NCBI GenBank assembly: GCA_023662705.1
Contig: JAMPIM010000028.1
Span: 1 to 26,489 of the forward strand
Origin: Candidatus Gastranaerophilales bacterium
Lineage (GTDB): Bacteria > Cyanobacteriota > Vampirovibrionia > Gastranaerophilales > Gastranaerophilaceae
Length of the DNA: 26,489 nucleotides
Reading direction: 5' to 3'
Translations under genes and position numbers: made by a program
The notes under the pieces: model-generated
What the model was told of the DNA's origin: nothing
The model's input: only the letters and a program-made list of their open reading frames with translations
The model's database searches: none
Part shown: in pieces, positions 16,320 through 23,402 of the stretch
Layout of the letters: each line of letters opens with the position of its first letter
Position numbering within the stretch: position 1 is the stretch's first letter

Positions 16320-18416
16320 ATGGAGTTAACCAAATTATCTAACATATTAAAGAACAATGATATAGTTCTTGCAATAGGCTTAGTTGTAATCGTCTGTATG
16401 ATGGTTATACCGCTGCCTGCTCCTATGTTAGACCTTCTGCTCACCGTTAACATTTCCCTCGCGGTTGTTATTCTGCTTGTATGCTTATACACTCAAGAAC
16501 CGCTTGATTACTCATCTTTCCCAACAGTTCTATTGATTGCAACACTTTTCCGACTGGGTTTAAACGTCAGCTCCACCAGATTAATCTTACTCCACGGTCA
16601 GGCCGGGAATGTTATCAACTCGTTCGGAGAATTCGTTGTCGGCGGCAACTATGTTGTCGGTGCTGTCATCTTCTGTATCCTGGTATTAATCAACTTTATG
16701 GTTATTACAGGCGGTGCAACCCGTGTCGCTGAAGTTTCTGCTCGTTTCACATTGGACAAAATGCCAGGTAAACAGTTAAGTATCGACGCGGATTTAAACT
16801 CCGGACTCATTAACGAAGATCAGGCAAAAGAACGCAGACGTAAACTTGAACGCGAAACAGATTTCTACGGTACAATGGATGGTGCTTCTAAGTTCGTTAA
16901 AGGTGATGCAACAGCAGGTATTGTTATTACAATTGTTAACATCATCGGCGGTTTGATTATCGGAGTTGTACAGCTTCACATGAATGTACAGCAGGCATTA
17001 GGCACTTACACAATCCTAACCGTTGGCGACGGTCTTGTATCTCAAATCCCTGCACTTCTTATCTCTACTGCTACAGGTTTGATTGTTTCACGTGCAACAG
17101 GAAAAGATGAATCACTTTCAACTGATATCAAAAACGAAATGTTCTCTGACCCACGCGTTCTTGGCGTTGTTTCAGGGCTTTTAGCTACAATGGGTGTAAT
17201 CCCCGGCATGCCGACAGCACCATTCTTAATTATCGCAGCTGTTGCAGGCGGTATGGCATTTATGAAAACAAAAGAAAACAAAACCATTGCCCAAACGCAG
17301 GAAGCACAGAAAATCGAACAAGAACAACAAGAAAAACTCGGAAAAAAAGAAAAACGCGCAAAAGCTACAAAAGAAAGCGTTATGGAGCTTTTAAACGTAG
17401 ATACTATAGAAATCGAAGTAGGTTACAGACTTGTACAATTGCTTAATGTTGAAATGGGAGGCGATTTACTGGAAAGAATTGCCCAAATCAGACGTCAAAC
17501 AGCTCTGGATTTAGGGATTGTACTTCCTTCAATAAGAGTGAGAGACAACTTACAGCTGTCTCCAAATTCATACCAAATCAAGCTCAAAGGTGTTGCGCTT
17601 GAATCAGGGGAAGTCTATCCTGAAAGATATCTTGCAATGTGCGCAGGTGACCCTGTAGGCAGTCTTGCAATAAACGGTATTCATGCCATTGAACCTGCAT
17701 TTGGGCTTCCTGCTCTATGGATTGAAGGCAAAGACAAAGACCTTGCAGAAATGTCAGGATACACTGTAGTTTCAGCTTCTGCTGTTATTTCTACTCACAT
17801 TACAGAAGTTATTAAAAAATGTGCGTTCGAAATCGTTTCAAGATTCGATATTCAACAACTTATTGATAACCTTAAAAAAGAAGTGTCAGAAGAATACGTT
17901 GATGACATTATGAAAGATATCTCAATAGGAGATGTTCAAATAGTGGTTCAAAATCTGCTTAAAGAAGGGGTAGCAATCAGAGACCTCAAAACAATTCTTG
18001 AAACAATCAGCTTGCAATCGAAAATCAACAAAAATCCGAATTTCTTAACGGAACACGTAAGACAGGCTCTTTCCAGAAATATTTGCAAACAAAATCTTGC
18101 TGATACAGGAGATTTATATGTTATTACACTTTCTCCTGATATCGAAAATACTATTGCAAAAGGTGCAAGCCCGGACGGTACAAGTGTTACGCTTGACCCT
18201 TCGTTTACAAGAATGTTATTTGATAAGATGAATATAGAACTGGAAAAAGCAATTACGGCAACAGGAAATCAGCCTGTAATCCTATGTTCTTCACCTATAA
18301 GACTTCTTTTTAGAAAGCTTGTAGAAAGAACATATCCGCAAATCGCAATTATGTCGTATAATGAAATCAGTCCAAATGTTAAAGTAAAATCAGTCGGATT
18401 AGTCAAGGCATCATAA
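16320..18416 (+). CDS. flhA: Flagellar export-gate protein FlhA
   Basis: A 698-residue FHIPEP-family protein, the large ring subunit of the flagellar type III export gate that couples proton flow to export. The N-terminal half is membrane-embedded: segments near 17-37, 40-57, 66-90, 110-130, 200-218, 240-257, 280-297 and 300-316. The highly conserved cytoplasmic loop (FPTVLLIATLFRLGLNVSSTRL, ARFTLDKMPGKQLSIDADLNSG, RRRKLERETDFYGTMDGASKFVKGD) is complete and keeps its acidic residues. A charged linker (about 318-350) leads to the cytoplasmic docking domain that binds chaperone-subunit complexes. Nothing is missing. The start follows GGGAGAG. The PilZ gene begins 21 bases after the stop, suggesting one operon. 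No other export gene (flhB, fliPQR) is in the window. Confidence 0.98.
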   Translation: MELTKLSNILKNNDIVLAIGLVVIVCMMVIPLPAPMLDLLLTVNISLAVVILLVCLYTQEPLDYSSFPTVLLIATLFRLGLNVSSTRLILLHGQAGNVINSFGEFVVGGNYVVGAVIFCILVLINFMVITGGATRVAEVSARFTLDKMPGKQLSIDADLNSGLINEDQAKERRRKLERETDFYGTMDGASKFVKGDATAGIVITIVNIIGGLIIGVVQLHMNVQQALGTYTILTVGDGLVSQIPALLISTATGLIVSRATGKDESLSTDIKNEMFSDPRVLGVVSGLLATMGVIPGMPTAPFLIIAAVAGGMAFMKTKENKTIAQTQEAQKIEQEQQEKLGKKEKRAKATKESVMELLNVDTIEIEVGYRLVQLLNVEMGGDLLERIAQIRRQTALDLGIVLPSIRVRDNLQLSPNSYQIKLKGVALESGEVYPERYLAMCAGDPVGSLAINGIHAIEPAFGLPALWIEGKDKDLAEMSGYTVVSASAVISTHITEVIKKCAFEIVSRFDIQQLIDNLKKEVSEEYVDDIMKDISIGDVQIVVQNLLKEGVAIRDLKTILETISLQSKINKNPNFLTEHVRQALSRNICKQNLADTGDLYVITLSPDIENTIAKGASPDGTSVTLDPSFTRMLFDKMNIELEKAITATGNQPVILCSSPIRLLFRKLVERTYPQIAIMSYNEISPNVKVKSVGLVKAS

Positions 18417-18437
18417 ATATTATAAGAGAGGATAAAA

Positions 18438-19028
18438 ATGAGAGAATTAATTAAGAAAGAACAGCTTGTAACAATCGTTCCACAAGATTTTAAAAACTCT
18501 AACAAAGGAAAAGTCTTAGACGTTAGTCTTGATGGATTCAAAATGGAACTAAAATACAAGCCTGAAGGACTTATCAAAGACCATATATGTGATTTTTATT
18601 CTCTTACAGATAACGGATATCTCTATTTTGAATCATATATCCAAGAAGTTGTAAATAACGTCGTCTCAATTGCAAACCCTGTAAAACACAGATTCTTGCA
18701 GCGTCGTAAGTTTACTCGTATTAAATTCCTTGAAAATCTTGAACTTGTATGGGAAGACACCGTTCACAAAGTTCGTTCTCTTGACCTTTCTGCGGGCGGT
18801 ATGAAACTCAGAACAGAAGAAAATATTGACATCGAAAAAGAATACAAAGTTTGTATTAAACTTAGTGATGAACAAGAAGTTAAATGTAAATATCAGCTTA
18901 TCAGAGTAGAAAAAGGCGATAGCGGTCTTTATACAATTTCAGGAAGATTCACAAACCTGAGCAATATCGATAAAATGACTTTAATTCAATTCTGTATGAA
19001 AAAAGACATGGAGAACCTTAATAAGTAA
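18438..19028 (+). CDS. PilZ-domain c-di-GMP receptor, YcgR-like
   Basis: A 196-residue cytoplasmic protein with a YcgR-like N-terminal domain (about 1-82) and a C-terminal PilZ domain. The c-di-GMP signature is complete: RRKFTR gives the RxxxR at R90-R94, and DLSAGG (116-121) gives the [DN]xSxxG motif about 22 residues later. Such proteins bind c-di-GMP and, in the YcgR/YpfA group, slow or bias the flagellar motor. Its position right behind flhA supports a motility role. AGAGAGGA precedes the ATG. Its TAA shares bases with the next ATG (TAATG), so the downstream gene is probably translationally coupled. Confidence 0.92.
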   Translation: MRELIKKEQLVTIVPQDFKNSNKGKVLDVSLDGFKMELKYKPEGLIKDHICDFYSLTDNGYLYFESYIQEVVNNVVSIANPVKHRFLQRRKFTRIKFLENLELVWEDTVHKVRSLDLSAGGMKLRTEENIDIEKEYKVCIKLSDEQEVKCKYQLIRVEKGDSGLYTISGRFTNLSNIDKMTLIQFCMKKDMENLNK

Positions 19029-19372
19029 TGGAACATTCCGTAAATATCCGTACATTTTTTATAATGGTTACGATTCTTGTGATAGGTACAGTTTCTATAA
19101 CAAAAATAGGAACAATTGATGCGCATTCTGTTATGGCAACAAGCGTTATACTCGTACCTGCAATTGTTGTAATGGGATTTTTGGGACAAAAAATCGGAGA
19201 AATTATGGATAACCCTAAAAACAAAGCAGACGCAGATTACAAAATTGCGGTTCTTAATGCTTTGAAAAAAATGGACAAATCTATTTCTTTACAGGAATTA
19301 AACGAAAAACTTACAAAAACAGTTGCGGAACCGGATGCTCCCGAAGTTGAAGCAGATGATTTAGATGTTTAA
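19028..19372 (+). CDS. Small two-helix membrane protein downstream of the PilZ gene
   Basis: A 114-residue protein of no recognised family. Two hydrophobic segments (about 9-30, TFFIMVTILVIGTVSITKIG, and 36-54, VMATSVILVPAIVVMGFLG) are followed by a charged cytoplasmic-type tail ending in a strongly acidic stretch (EPDAPEVEADDLDV). Its ATG overlaps the PilZ stop codon in TAATG, which argues for joint expression and a possible partnership with the c-di-GMP receptor, for example as a membrane docking site. That partnership is inference only. Confidence 0.8.
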   Translation: MEHSVNIRTFFIMVTILVIGTVSITKIGTIDAHSVMATSVILVPAIVVMGFLGQKIGEIMDNPKNKADADYKIAVLNALKKMDKSISLQELNEKLTKTVAEPDAPEVEADDLDV

Positions 19373-19447
19373 GAAACTTTACATTAAACGCAATTATTCA
19401 CATCGAAATATCTTTATATAGATATAGTATAGTGTGAAGGTGTTATT

Positions 19448-19927
19448 ATGGTTCAAAATATTGGAAACCAACAAAATGCTTATGGCTCAATAAACAAAAT
19501 CGGTACAACCGAAAACGGCAGAGCTGTTTATCAGATTATTGACGGAAACGGACAGGAAGCAGGCAAAATGTCTATTCCGCAAAAAGACTGTGATGTATTT
19601 GAAAAATCATATAAAGATATTCTTGAAACAGCACCTAAAATTCAAAAATTTGCAGAAAAGCACTCATCTGAAGAATCCCGAAAGAAACTAAAAAAGACTT
19701 CGAACTGGATTACAGGAATCTGTGCCGCAGTCGGAGCCGGAGTCGGAATATTTAAAACAACAAATCTAAAAACCTGGAAACAAATATTATGCACAACAGG
19801 CGGCTTAATAGCAGGTCTTGCGGCCGGAATAGGTATTTCATTTGCACTAACAAGCCCTCCGGGCATAATGAAATTTAACAAAGCTACCCAAAATATTTCT
19901 AAGCTTGATATTCAAAAAATAGAATAA
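19448..19927 (+). CDS. Small glycine-rich membrane protein, unknown
   Basis: A 159-residue protein of no named family. The soluble N-terminal part (about 1-78) contains TENGRAVYQIIDGNGQEAGK, a possible small beta-domain, followed by a helix (VFEKSYKDILETAPKIQKFAEK). Two glycine/alanine-rich hydrophobic segments follow (about 87-101, ITGICAAVGAGVGIF, and 112-136, LCTTGGLIAGLAAGIGISFAL), like a membrane hairpin. No signal peptide or cysteine motif. GAAGG precedes the ATG by about 7 bases. It may be monocistronic, with a 75-base gap before it and a convergent gene directly after its stop. I see no clue to function. Confidence 0.8.
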   Translation: MVQNIGNQQNAYGSINKIGTTENGRAVYQIIDGNGQEAGKMSIPQKDCDVFEKSYKDILETAPKIQKFAEKHSSEESRKKLKKTSNWITGICAAVGAGVGIFKTTNLKTWKQILCTTGGLIAGLAAGIGISFALTSPPGIMKFNKATQNISKLDIQKIE

Positions 19928-19930
19928 GAA

Positions 19931-20293
19931 TTATGCACTAATTGCACGCTGATACATTAATCGTTTTCTTAAAGCAAGCGGCAAAGCTTTTGTTTGCATT
20001 CTTTGTTCAATCAATCCTGCAAGAGCTGAATCCATTCTTGATTCGATATTACTTGAGGCTCGACGTGTTGTAGATGATGTATCATTAAATACAACAGATA
20101 AAACATTGCCGTCATATTTACTGTTTTTCTCAATAACTTTTTTATCGGTTAATGATTCAACCGGTTCCGGTTCTTCTAATAAACAAACTTCAGATTCTGT
20201 CGGTTCTAATAAAGTAAAATCTTCATTAACATTATCCAATAAATCTATGGAGGCTGTATTTTCTTCTAATAAATTTAATCTCTTATTTTTCAT
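19931..20293 (-). CDS. Small acidic protein with 10-residue LL[ED] repeats
   Basis: A 120-residue minus-strand protein with no family recognised. GGAGAG about 4 bases before the ATG supports the start. The first 44 residues carry four copies of an LL[ED] motif at exactly 10-residue spacing (LLE10, LLD20, LLE30, LLE40). An acidic and proline-containing stretch (EEPEPVESL) and a middle with NVLSVVFNDTSS follow. The C-terminus (about 76-120) is basic and helical (ESRMDSALAGLIEQRMQTKALPLALRKRLMYQRA). There is no membrane segment. The repeat looks like a multivalent short linear motif that docks on a partner; that is inference. It faces the preceding plus-strand gene tail to tail with a 3-base gap. 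Confidence 0.75.
   Translation of the reverse strand: MKNKRLNLLEENTASIDLLDNVNEDFTLLEPTESEVCLLEEPEPVESLTDKKVIEKNSKYDGNVLSVVFNDTSSTTRRASSNIESRMDSALAGLIEQRMQTKALPLALRKRLMYQRAISA
20162..20281 (-). repeat. 30-base (10-codon) repeat in the minus-strand small protein gene
   Basis: Four units of ten codons: RLNLLEENTA, SIDLLDNVNE, DFTLLEPTES and EVCLLEEPEP. Only the LL[ED] core is strictly kept, and flanking residues have drifted. On the plus strand this appears as recurring TCTAATAAA-like blocks. Confidence 0.6.
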
Positions 20294-20381
20294 GCTCTCT
20301 CCATATATCCTATTACGTACTTATGTATATATAAAGTATACATCGATTAAATAATTGCCTTTTTTGTTACAAATATTTACA

Positions 20382-21548
20382 TTAGACATCTTCCTTTAAG
20401 AAACGAACAAAATAAGAAGAAAAAGCCGGAATAGTTGTAAGTATGATTATAGTGTTGATAATACCGAATTTCTGGGCAATATAACCAAGTCCTGATAAAC
20501 ATAATGCGACTGTTCCCCAGCAAAAACCGTTTACAAATCCTGCTGCTATACTTTTGTATTCGGGAAGAGTTCTTTGCGCCCAAACCAGAACTACAGGTTG
20601 TGCAAGCATTGTTGTAAAACCTATTATTCCAAATACTATCATTGATGCGACTGGCATTGTTTTATAAATCATTGCAAACAATAGCATTAACGGGAAAGTT
20701 GCCCACATTGAAAAATAAATTATCGGTTTTGAACCAAATAACTTTTCAACACGCGGACTTAAGAATGAACCGATAGATCCTGCAAATACAAACAAAAATA
20801 GAGCAAAGCCTATGTAAAACGGTGAATAATTCATTGATTTCCACAAGAATGGAAGTAAAATACAAGAACTATTTGTAACAAGAGACTTCATCATAGCAAT
20901 TAACATTAAGTAATTCATCTGACGATTAGAAAGAATCTCTTTGAATGATTTTAAAAATTCTTTATGTTTTGGCGGCTCTGCTGACTTTGAGAGTTTTGGA
21001 ACAAATAAAAACATCATTGCAGCGAGAGTTAAGCCTAAAACAGAGGTATAAGAAATTTTATCTAAACCCGCAACCTGAGTAATGTAAGCCGCCAAAAGAG
21101 GCCCGAGGGCAAAACCTAATGAGCCCATGCTGACAAAAAAGCCCATATTATTAGAGCAATTTTTACCTGAGAAGAAATTTATAAACCCCATTGATTGCGG
21201 ATGAAAAAAGCTGCCGCCAAGACATCCGAGAATCATAAACAGAGTTAATAAGGGAACATTTGGAGCTGATGGAGCAAGCGGAATAAAAATTGATGCCAAT
21301 ATCAGGCCCCAAAAAACAAAAATTCTTTTATTAATATTATCAGCAAAGAATCCGAATATCGGCTGAAGCATATTTGAACAAATTTGAGTAATTGCAACGA
21401 GTACTGTTGCCAGAGCCATTGTAAAGTTCAATTTTGCTGCAATAAACGGCATAAGCGGATTCAAAAACCCGCCGTACACATCACAAACAAGATGTGCAAG
21501 ACTTAACCAGATTATTGAAGTTTTACAATTTCTAACTATATAATCCAT
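20382..21548 (-). CDS. MFS exporter, fosmidomycin-resistance (Fsr) like
   Basis: A 388-residue major facilitator transporter with about 12 hydrophobic segments, the usual size for the family. The N-terminal SLAHLVCDVYGGFLNPLMPFIAAKL resembles the H-x-x-x-D and P-L-L-P pattern of the Fsr branch, and the loop FGFFADNINKR after segment 2 replaces the common MFS GxxxDRxGR motif. GGSFFHPQSMG in segment 4 also fits that branch. It is expected to export drugs or small metabolites by proton antiport; the substrate is not certain. A promoter at 21556-21584 puts the -10 only 7 bases before the ATG, with no ribosome site. It is divergent from the winged-helix gene. Confidence 0.85.
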   Translation of the reverse strand: MDYIVRNCKTSIIWLSLAHLVCDVYGGFLNPLMPFIAAKLNFTMALATVLVAITQICSNMLQPIFGFFADNINKRIFVFWGLILASIFIPLAPSAPNVPLLTLFMILGCLGGSFFHPQSMGFINFFSGKNCSNNMGFFVSMGSLGFALGPLLAAYITQVAGLDKISYTSVLGLTLAAMMFLFVPKLSKSAEPPKHKEFLKSFKEILSNRQMNYLMLIAMMKSLVTNSSCILLPFLWKSMNYSPFYIGFALFLFVFAGSIGSFLSPRVEKLFGSKPIIYFSMWATFPLMLLFAMIYKTMPVASMIVFGIIGFTTMLAQPVVLVWAQRTLPEYKSIAAGFVNGFCWGTVALCLSGLGYIAQKFGIINTIIILTTIPAFSSYFVRFLKEDV

Positions 21549-21555
21549 AAATTTG

Positions 21556-21584
21556 ATTATATTTCAAGAGTACAGAACAATCAA
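21556..21584 (-). promoter_or_regulatory. Promoter of the MFS gene (leaderless geometry)
   Basis: On the minus strand, TTGATT (21584-21579), a 17-base spacer and a perfect TATAAT (21561-21556). Seven bases separate the -10 from the ATG at 21548, so transcription should begin at or next to the start codon. Confidence 0.6.
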
Positions 21585-21611
21585 TTATCCATATGATAAA
21601 AAAGTTAAAAT

Positions 21612-21950
21612 ATGAGTTATAATAATATTATGAGTTCAAAACCGGAAGATACAATTCTAAAAATGGTCGGGTTGGAACTCATGTTCCTTACCCCCGATAA
21701 ATACAGTAATACAGAAGGTATTACTGCTGTTGAATTGGCAAAACTTGTAAATTATCCCGTTGATGAGGTTAAAAAGAAACTCCAAATTTTAAAAGAAAAG
21801 GGGATTGTGAGGGTTCGCGGAAACAACCCTAAATACTGGCTTTTTGATGAATATAATTTCCAGCGTCTTGATGACGATGATGATATATTCCATTTGTTAT
21901 GTAATTTTGAAGATGTAGATTTTGATAAGTATTTCTCCTGGGGAAAGTAA
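21612..21950 (+). CDS. Small winged-helix DNA-binding-like protein
   Basis: A 112-residue protein whose central part (about 35-82) looks like a winged helix-turn-helix: ITAVELAKLVNYPVDEVKKKLQILKEKGIV followed by a hairpin wing, RVRGNNPKYWLFDEY. The C-terminus is very acidic (DDDDDIFHLL...EDVDFDKYF). It could be a small transcription regulator; the target is unknown, and the divergent MFS gene and downstream pheS are the obvious candidates. The start is uncertain: the ATGs at 21612 and 21630 both lack ribosome sites, and TATAAT at 21618-21623 lies 6 bases before the second, which would make that one leaderless. I list the longer form. Confidence 0.75.
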   Translation: MSYNNIMSSKPEDTILKMVGLELMFLTPDKYSNTEGITAVELAKLVNYPVDEVKKKLQILKEKGIVRVRGNNPKYWLFDEYNFQRLDDDDDIFHLLCNFEDVDFDKYFSWGK

Positions 21951-21951
21951 G

Positions 21952-21980
21952 TTGTACTTTTGCTGTCTTTGATGTACTAT
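21952..21980 (+). promoter_or_regulatory. pheS promoter
   Basis: TTGTAC at 21952-21957, a 17-base spacer and TACTAT at 21975-21980, immediately after the winged-helix gene. The start would be near 21987, giving a leader of under 20 bases. No T-box or attenuator fits in this gap. Confidence 0.5.
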
Positions 21981-22003
21981 CCTAGTTAAGGGAGAATTAA
22001 AGA

Positions 22004-23041
22004 ATGAAAGCACAATTAGAAAATATTTATAATTCAGCAAAAGCAGATATTGCCCAAGCACAATCAATTAGTGATATTGATGAGATTAAACTTAAGTATT
22101 TAAGCCGTAAAGGTGAATTTAATTCTATCAAAAAAGGTTTAAAAGACTTGTCTGACGAAGAAAAAAGAACTGTAGGCGCATTTGCAAACCAAATTACACA
22201 AGAGTTGGAAGGACTTTTAAAAGAAAAATTTGATGCTTTCTACCAAAAAGAATTAAACGAGAAACTTCAAAAAGACAGAATTGATATAACTTTAAGCGGT
22301 AAATATATTCCTCAAGGAAAAGTTCATCCGCTTACATCTACAACAAACGAGATTGTTTCAATTTTCCAAAGCTTAGGATTTTCGGTTGTTTCACCGGAAC
22401 TTTCTCCTGAAGTTGAAACAGAATACTATAACTTTGATATGCTTAATGTACCAAAAGACCATCCGGCAAGAGATGTTCAGGATACTTTCTACCTTAAAGA
22501 TATGCCGAATGCAGTATTAAGAAGCCAAACTTCAGGTGCGCAGGTTCATATTATGGAACACCAAAAACCACCTATTAAAATTATTGCACCTGGAAGAGTT
22601 TACAGAAACGAAAATGTCAATGCCCGTAAAAACAACTTCTTCCACCAGATTGAAGGTTTGTATGTTGATAAAAATATTACTTTTGGCGATTTAAAAGGTG
22701 TATTAAACGAATTTATCAGAATATATTTCGGTTCTGCACGTCCGACAAGATTTAGAAGCAGTTTCTTCCCATTCACTGAACCATCAGCAGAAGTTGATGT
22801 TCAATGTATTATGTGTCAGGGCAAAGGCTGCCGTACTTGCAGCGGAACAGGCTGGTTAGAAGTTTTAGGCTGCGGTATGGTTGATGTAAACGTACTCAAA
22901 GGGGTAGGAATTGACCCTGAAGTTTACTCAGGATTTGCTTTCGGAATGGGTGTTGAAAGATTATCAATGTTAAAATATGCAATTGATGATATTCGATTAT
23001 TCTTCAATAATGATAAGAGATTTTTAGAACAGTTCAAGTAA
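22004..23041 (+). CDS. pheS: Phenylalanine-tRNA ligase alpha subunit
   Basis: A 345-residue class II synthetase subunit, of usual length. It charges tRNA-Phe as an alpha2-beta2 complex with PheT. The N-terminal coiled coil (about 1-90, with KYLSRKGEFNSIKKGL) binds tRNA. The catalytic core shows motif 2 (GRVYRNENVNARKNNFFHQIEG, near 196-217) and motif 3 (GFAFGMGVERLSMLKY, near 309-324), plus the Phe-pocket region FRSSFFPFTEPS. A four-cysteine insert, CIMCQGKGCRTC (near 267-278), is common in bacterial PheS and may bind zinc. AAGGGAG precedes the start. Its usual partner pheT is not next to it; a terminator follows directly. Confidence 0.98.
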   Translation: MKAQLENIYNSAKADIAQAQSISDIDEIKLKYLSRKGEFNSIKKGLKDLSDEEKRTVGAFANQITQELEGLLKEKFDAFYQKELNEKLQKDRIDITLSGKYIPQGKVHPLTSTTNEIVSIFQSLGFSVVSPELSPEVETEYYNFDMLNVPKDHPARDVQDTFYLKDMPNAVLRSQTSGAQVHIMEHQKPPIKIIAPGRVYRNENVNARKNNFFHQIEGLYVDKNITFGDLKGVLNEFIRIYFGSARPTRFRSSFFPFTEPSAEVDVQCIMCQGKGCRTCSGTGWLEVLGCGMVDVNVLKGVGIDPEVYSGFAFGMGVERLSMLKYAIDDIRLFFNNDKRFLEQFK

Positions 23042-23043
23042 AT

Positions 23044-23074
23044 AAAAAGGTCGGATTTATAACCGACCTTTTTT
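23044..23074 (+). terminator. Bidirectional rho-independent terminator after pheS
   Basis: AAAAAGGTCGG (23044-23054) and CCGACCTTTTTT (23063-23074) form a strong stem with an 8-base loop. T-runs follow on both strands, so it ends pheS and also the convergent small gene, whose stop codon touches it. Confidence 0.92.
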
Positions 23075-23330
23075 ATTTCTTCTTTTTAAAAGCATTTATT
23101 GTTAATTCTACAACCTTACCCAAGCCATATCCTATCAAAAACCCTAGCGGCAGTGGTGTTATAAGACCGACAAGCGCACCTATCAGAGGAATATCTTTAA
23201 CAGACATGTCTTTTATGCTTTTATGTCTAACCTCAGTACACTTATGCATCAAAACATCTTTTTTCTGTTTGATTGGCTTCAAGGGTTTCTGTAAGTTAGA
23301 GAATGTGCTATTTATTTTCGTTATTCTCAT
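23073..23330 (-). CDS. Small membrane-hairpin protein, unknown
   Basis: An 85-residue minus-strand protein of no recognised family. A basic N-terminal half (KPLKPIKQKKDVLMHKC) is followed by a glycine/proline-containing hydrophobic stretch (about 47-72: IPLIGALVGLITPLPLGFLIGYGLGKVVEL) that can form a membrane hairpin, and a lysine tail (AFKKKK). I use the ATG at 23330; an in-frame TTG at 23348 would add six residues. No ribosome site is visible for either. A -10-like TAATAA lies 7 bases before the ATG. The bidirectional terminator at its end supports it being a real gene. Confidence 0.65.
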   Translation of the reverse strand: MRITKINSTFSNLQKPLKPIKQKKDVLMHKCTEVRHKSIKDMSVKDIPLIGALVGLITPLPLGFLIGYGLGKVVELTINAFKKKK

Positions 23331-23337
23331 AGCAATA

Positions 23338-23366
23338 TTATTACACAAACATTTTGTTTATGCTAA
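23338..23366 (-). promoter_or_regulatory. Possible promoter of the minus-strand small membrane protein
   Basis: On the minus strand, TTAGCA (23366-23361), a 17-base spacer and TAATAA (23343-23338). The -10 ends 7 bases before the ATG at 23330, a leaderless arrangement. Both boxes overlap the proposed lysS promoter on the other strand. Confidence 0.35.
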
Positions 23367-23369
23367 AAT
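23341..23369 (+). promoter_or_regulatory. Possible lysS promoter with extended -10
   Basis: TTACAC (23341-23346), a 17-base spacer and TAAAAT (23364-23369) preceded by TGC, an extended -10. The -35 is weak. AAGGAAG serves as the lysS ribosome site. Confidence 0.45.
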
Positions 23370-23402
23370 CATGGCATTGATACTTAAAAGAAGGAAGTAC
23401 AA

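Noticed and set aside
18269..18577. Minus-strand frame of 102 codons between flhA and the PilZ gene
   Set aside because: It overlaps two certain plus-strand genes and shows no family features.
20106..20354. Plus-strand frame of 82 codons opposite the LL[ED]-repeat gene
   Set aside because: The minus-strand frame has a good ribosome site and balanced composition; this one is serine/phenylalanine-rich shadow sequence.
21951..22003. T-box or attenuator before pheS
   Set aside because: The gap is only 53 bases, filled by a promoter and ribosome site; no room for a T-box and no hairpin seen.
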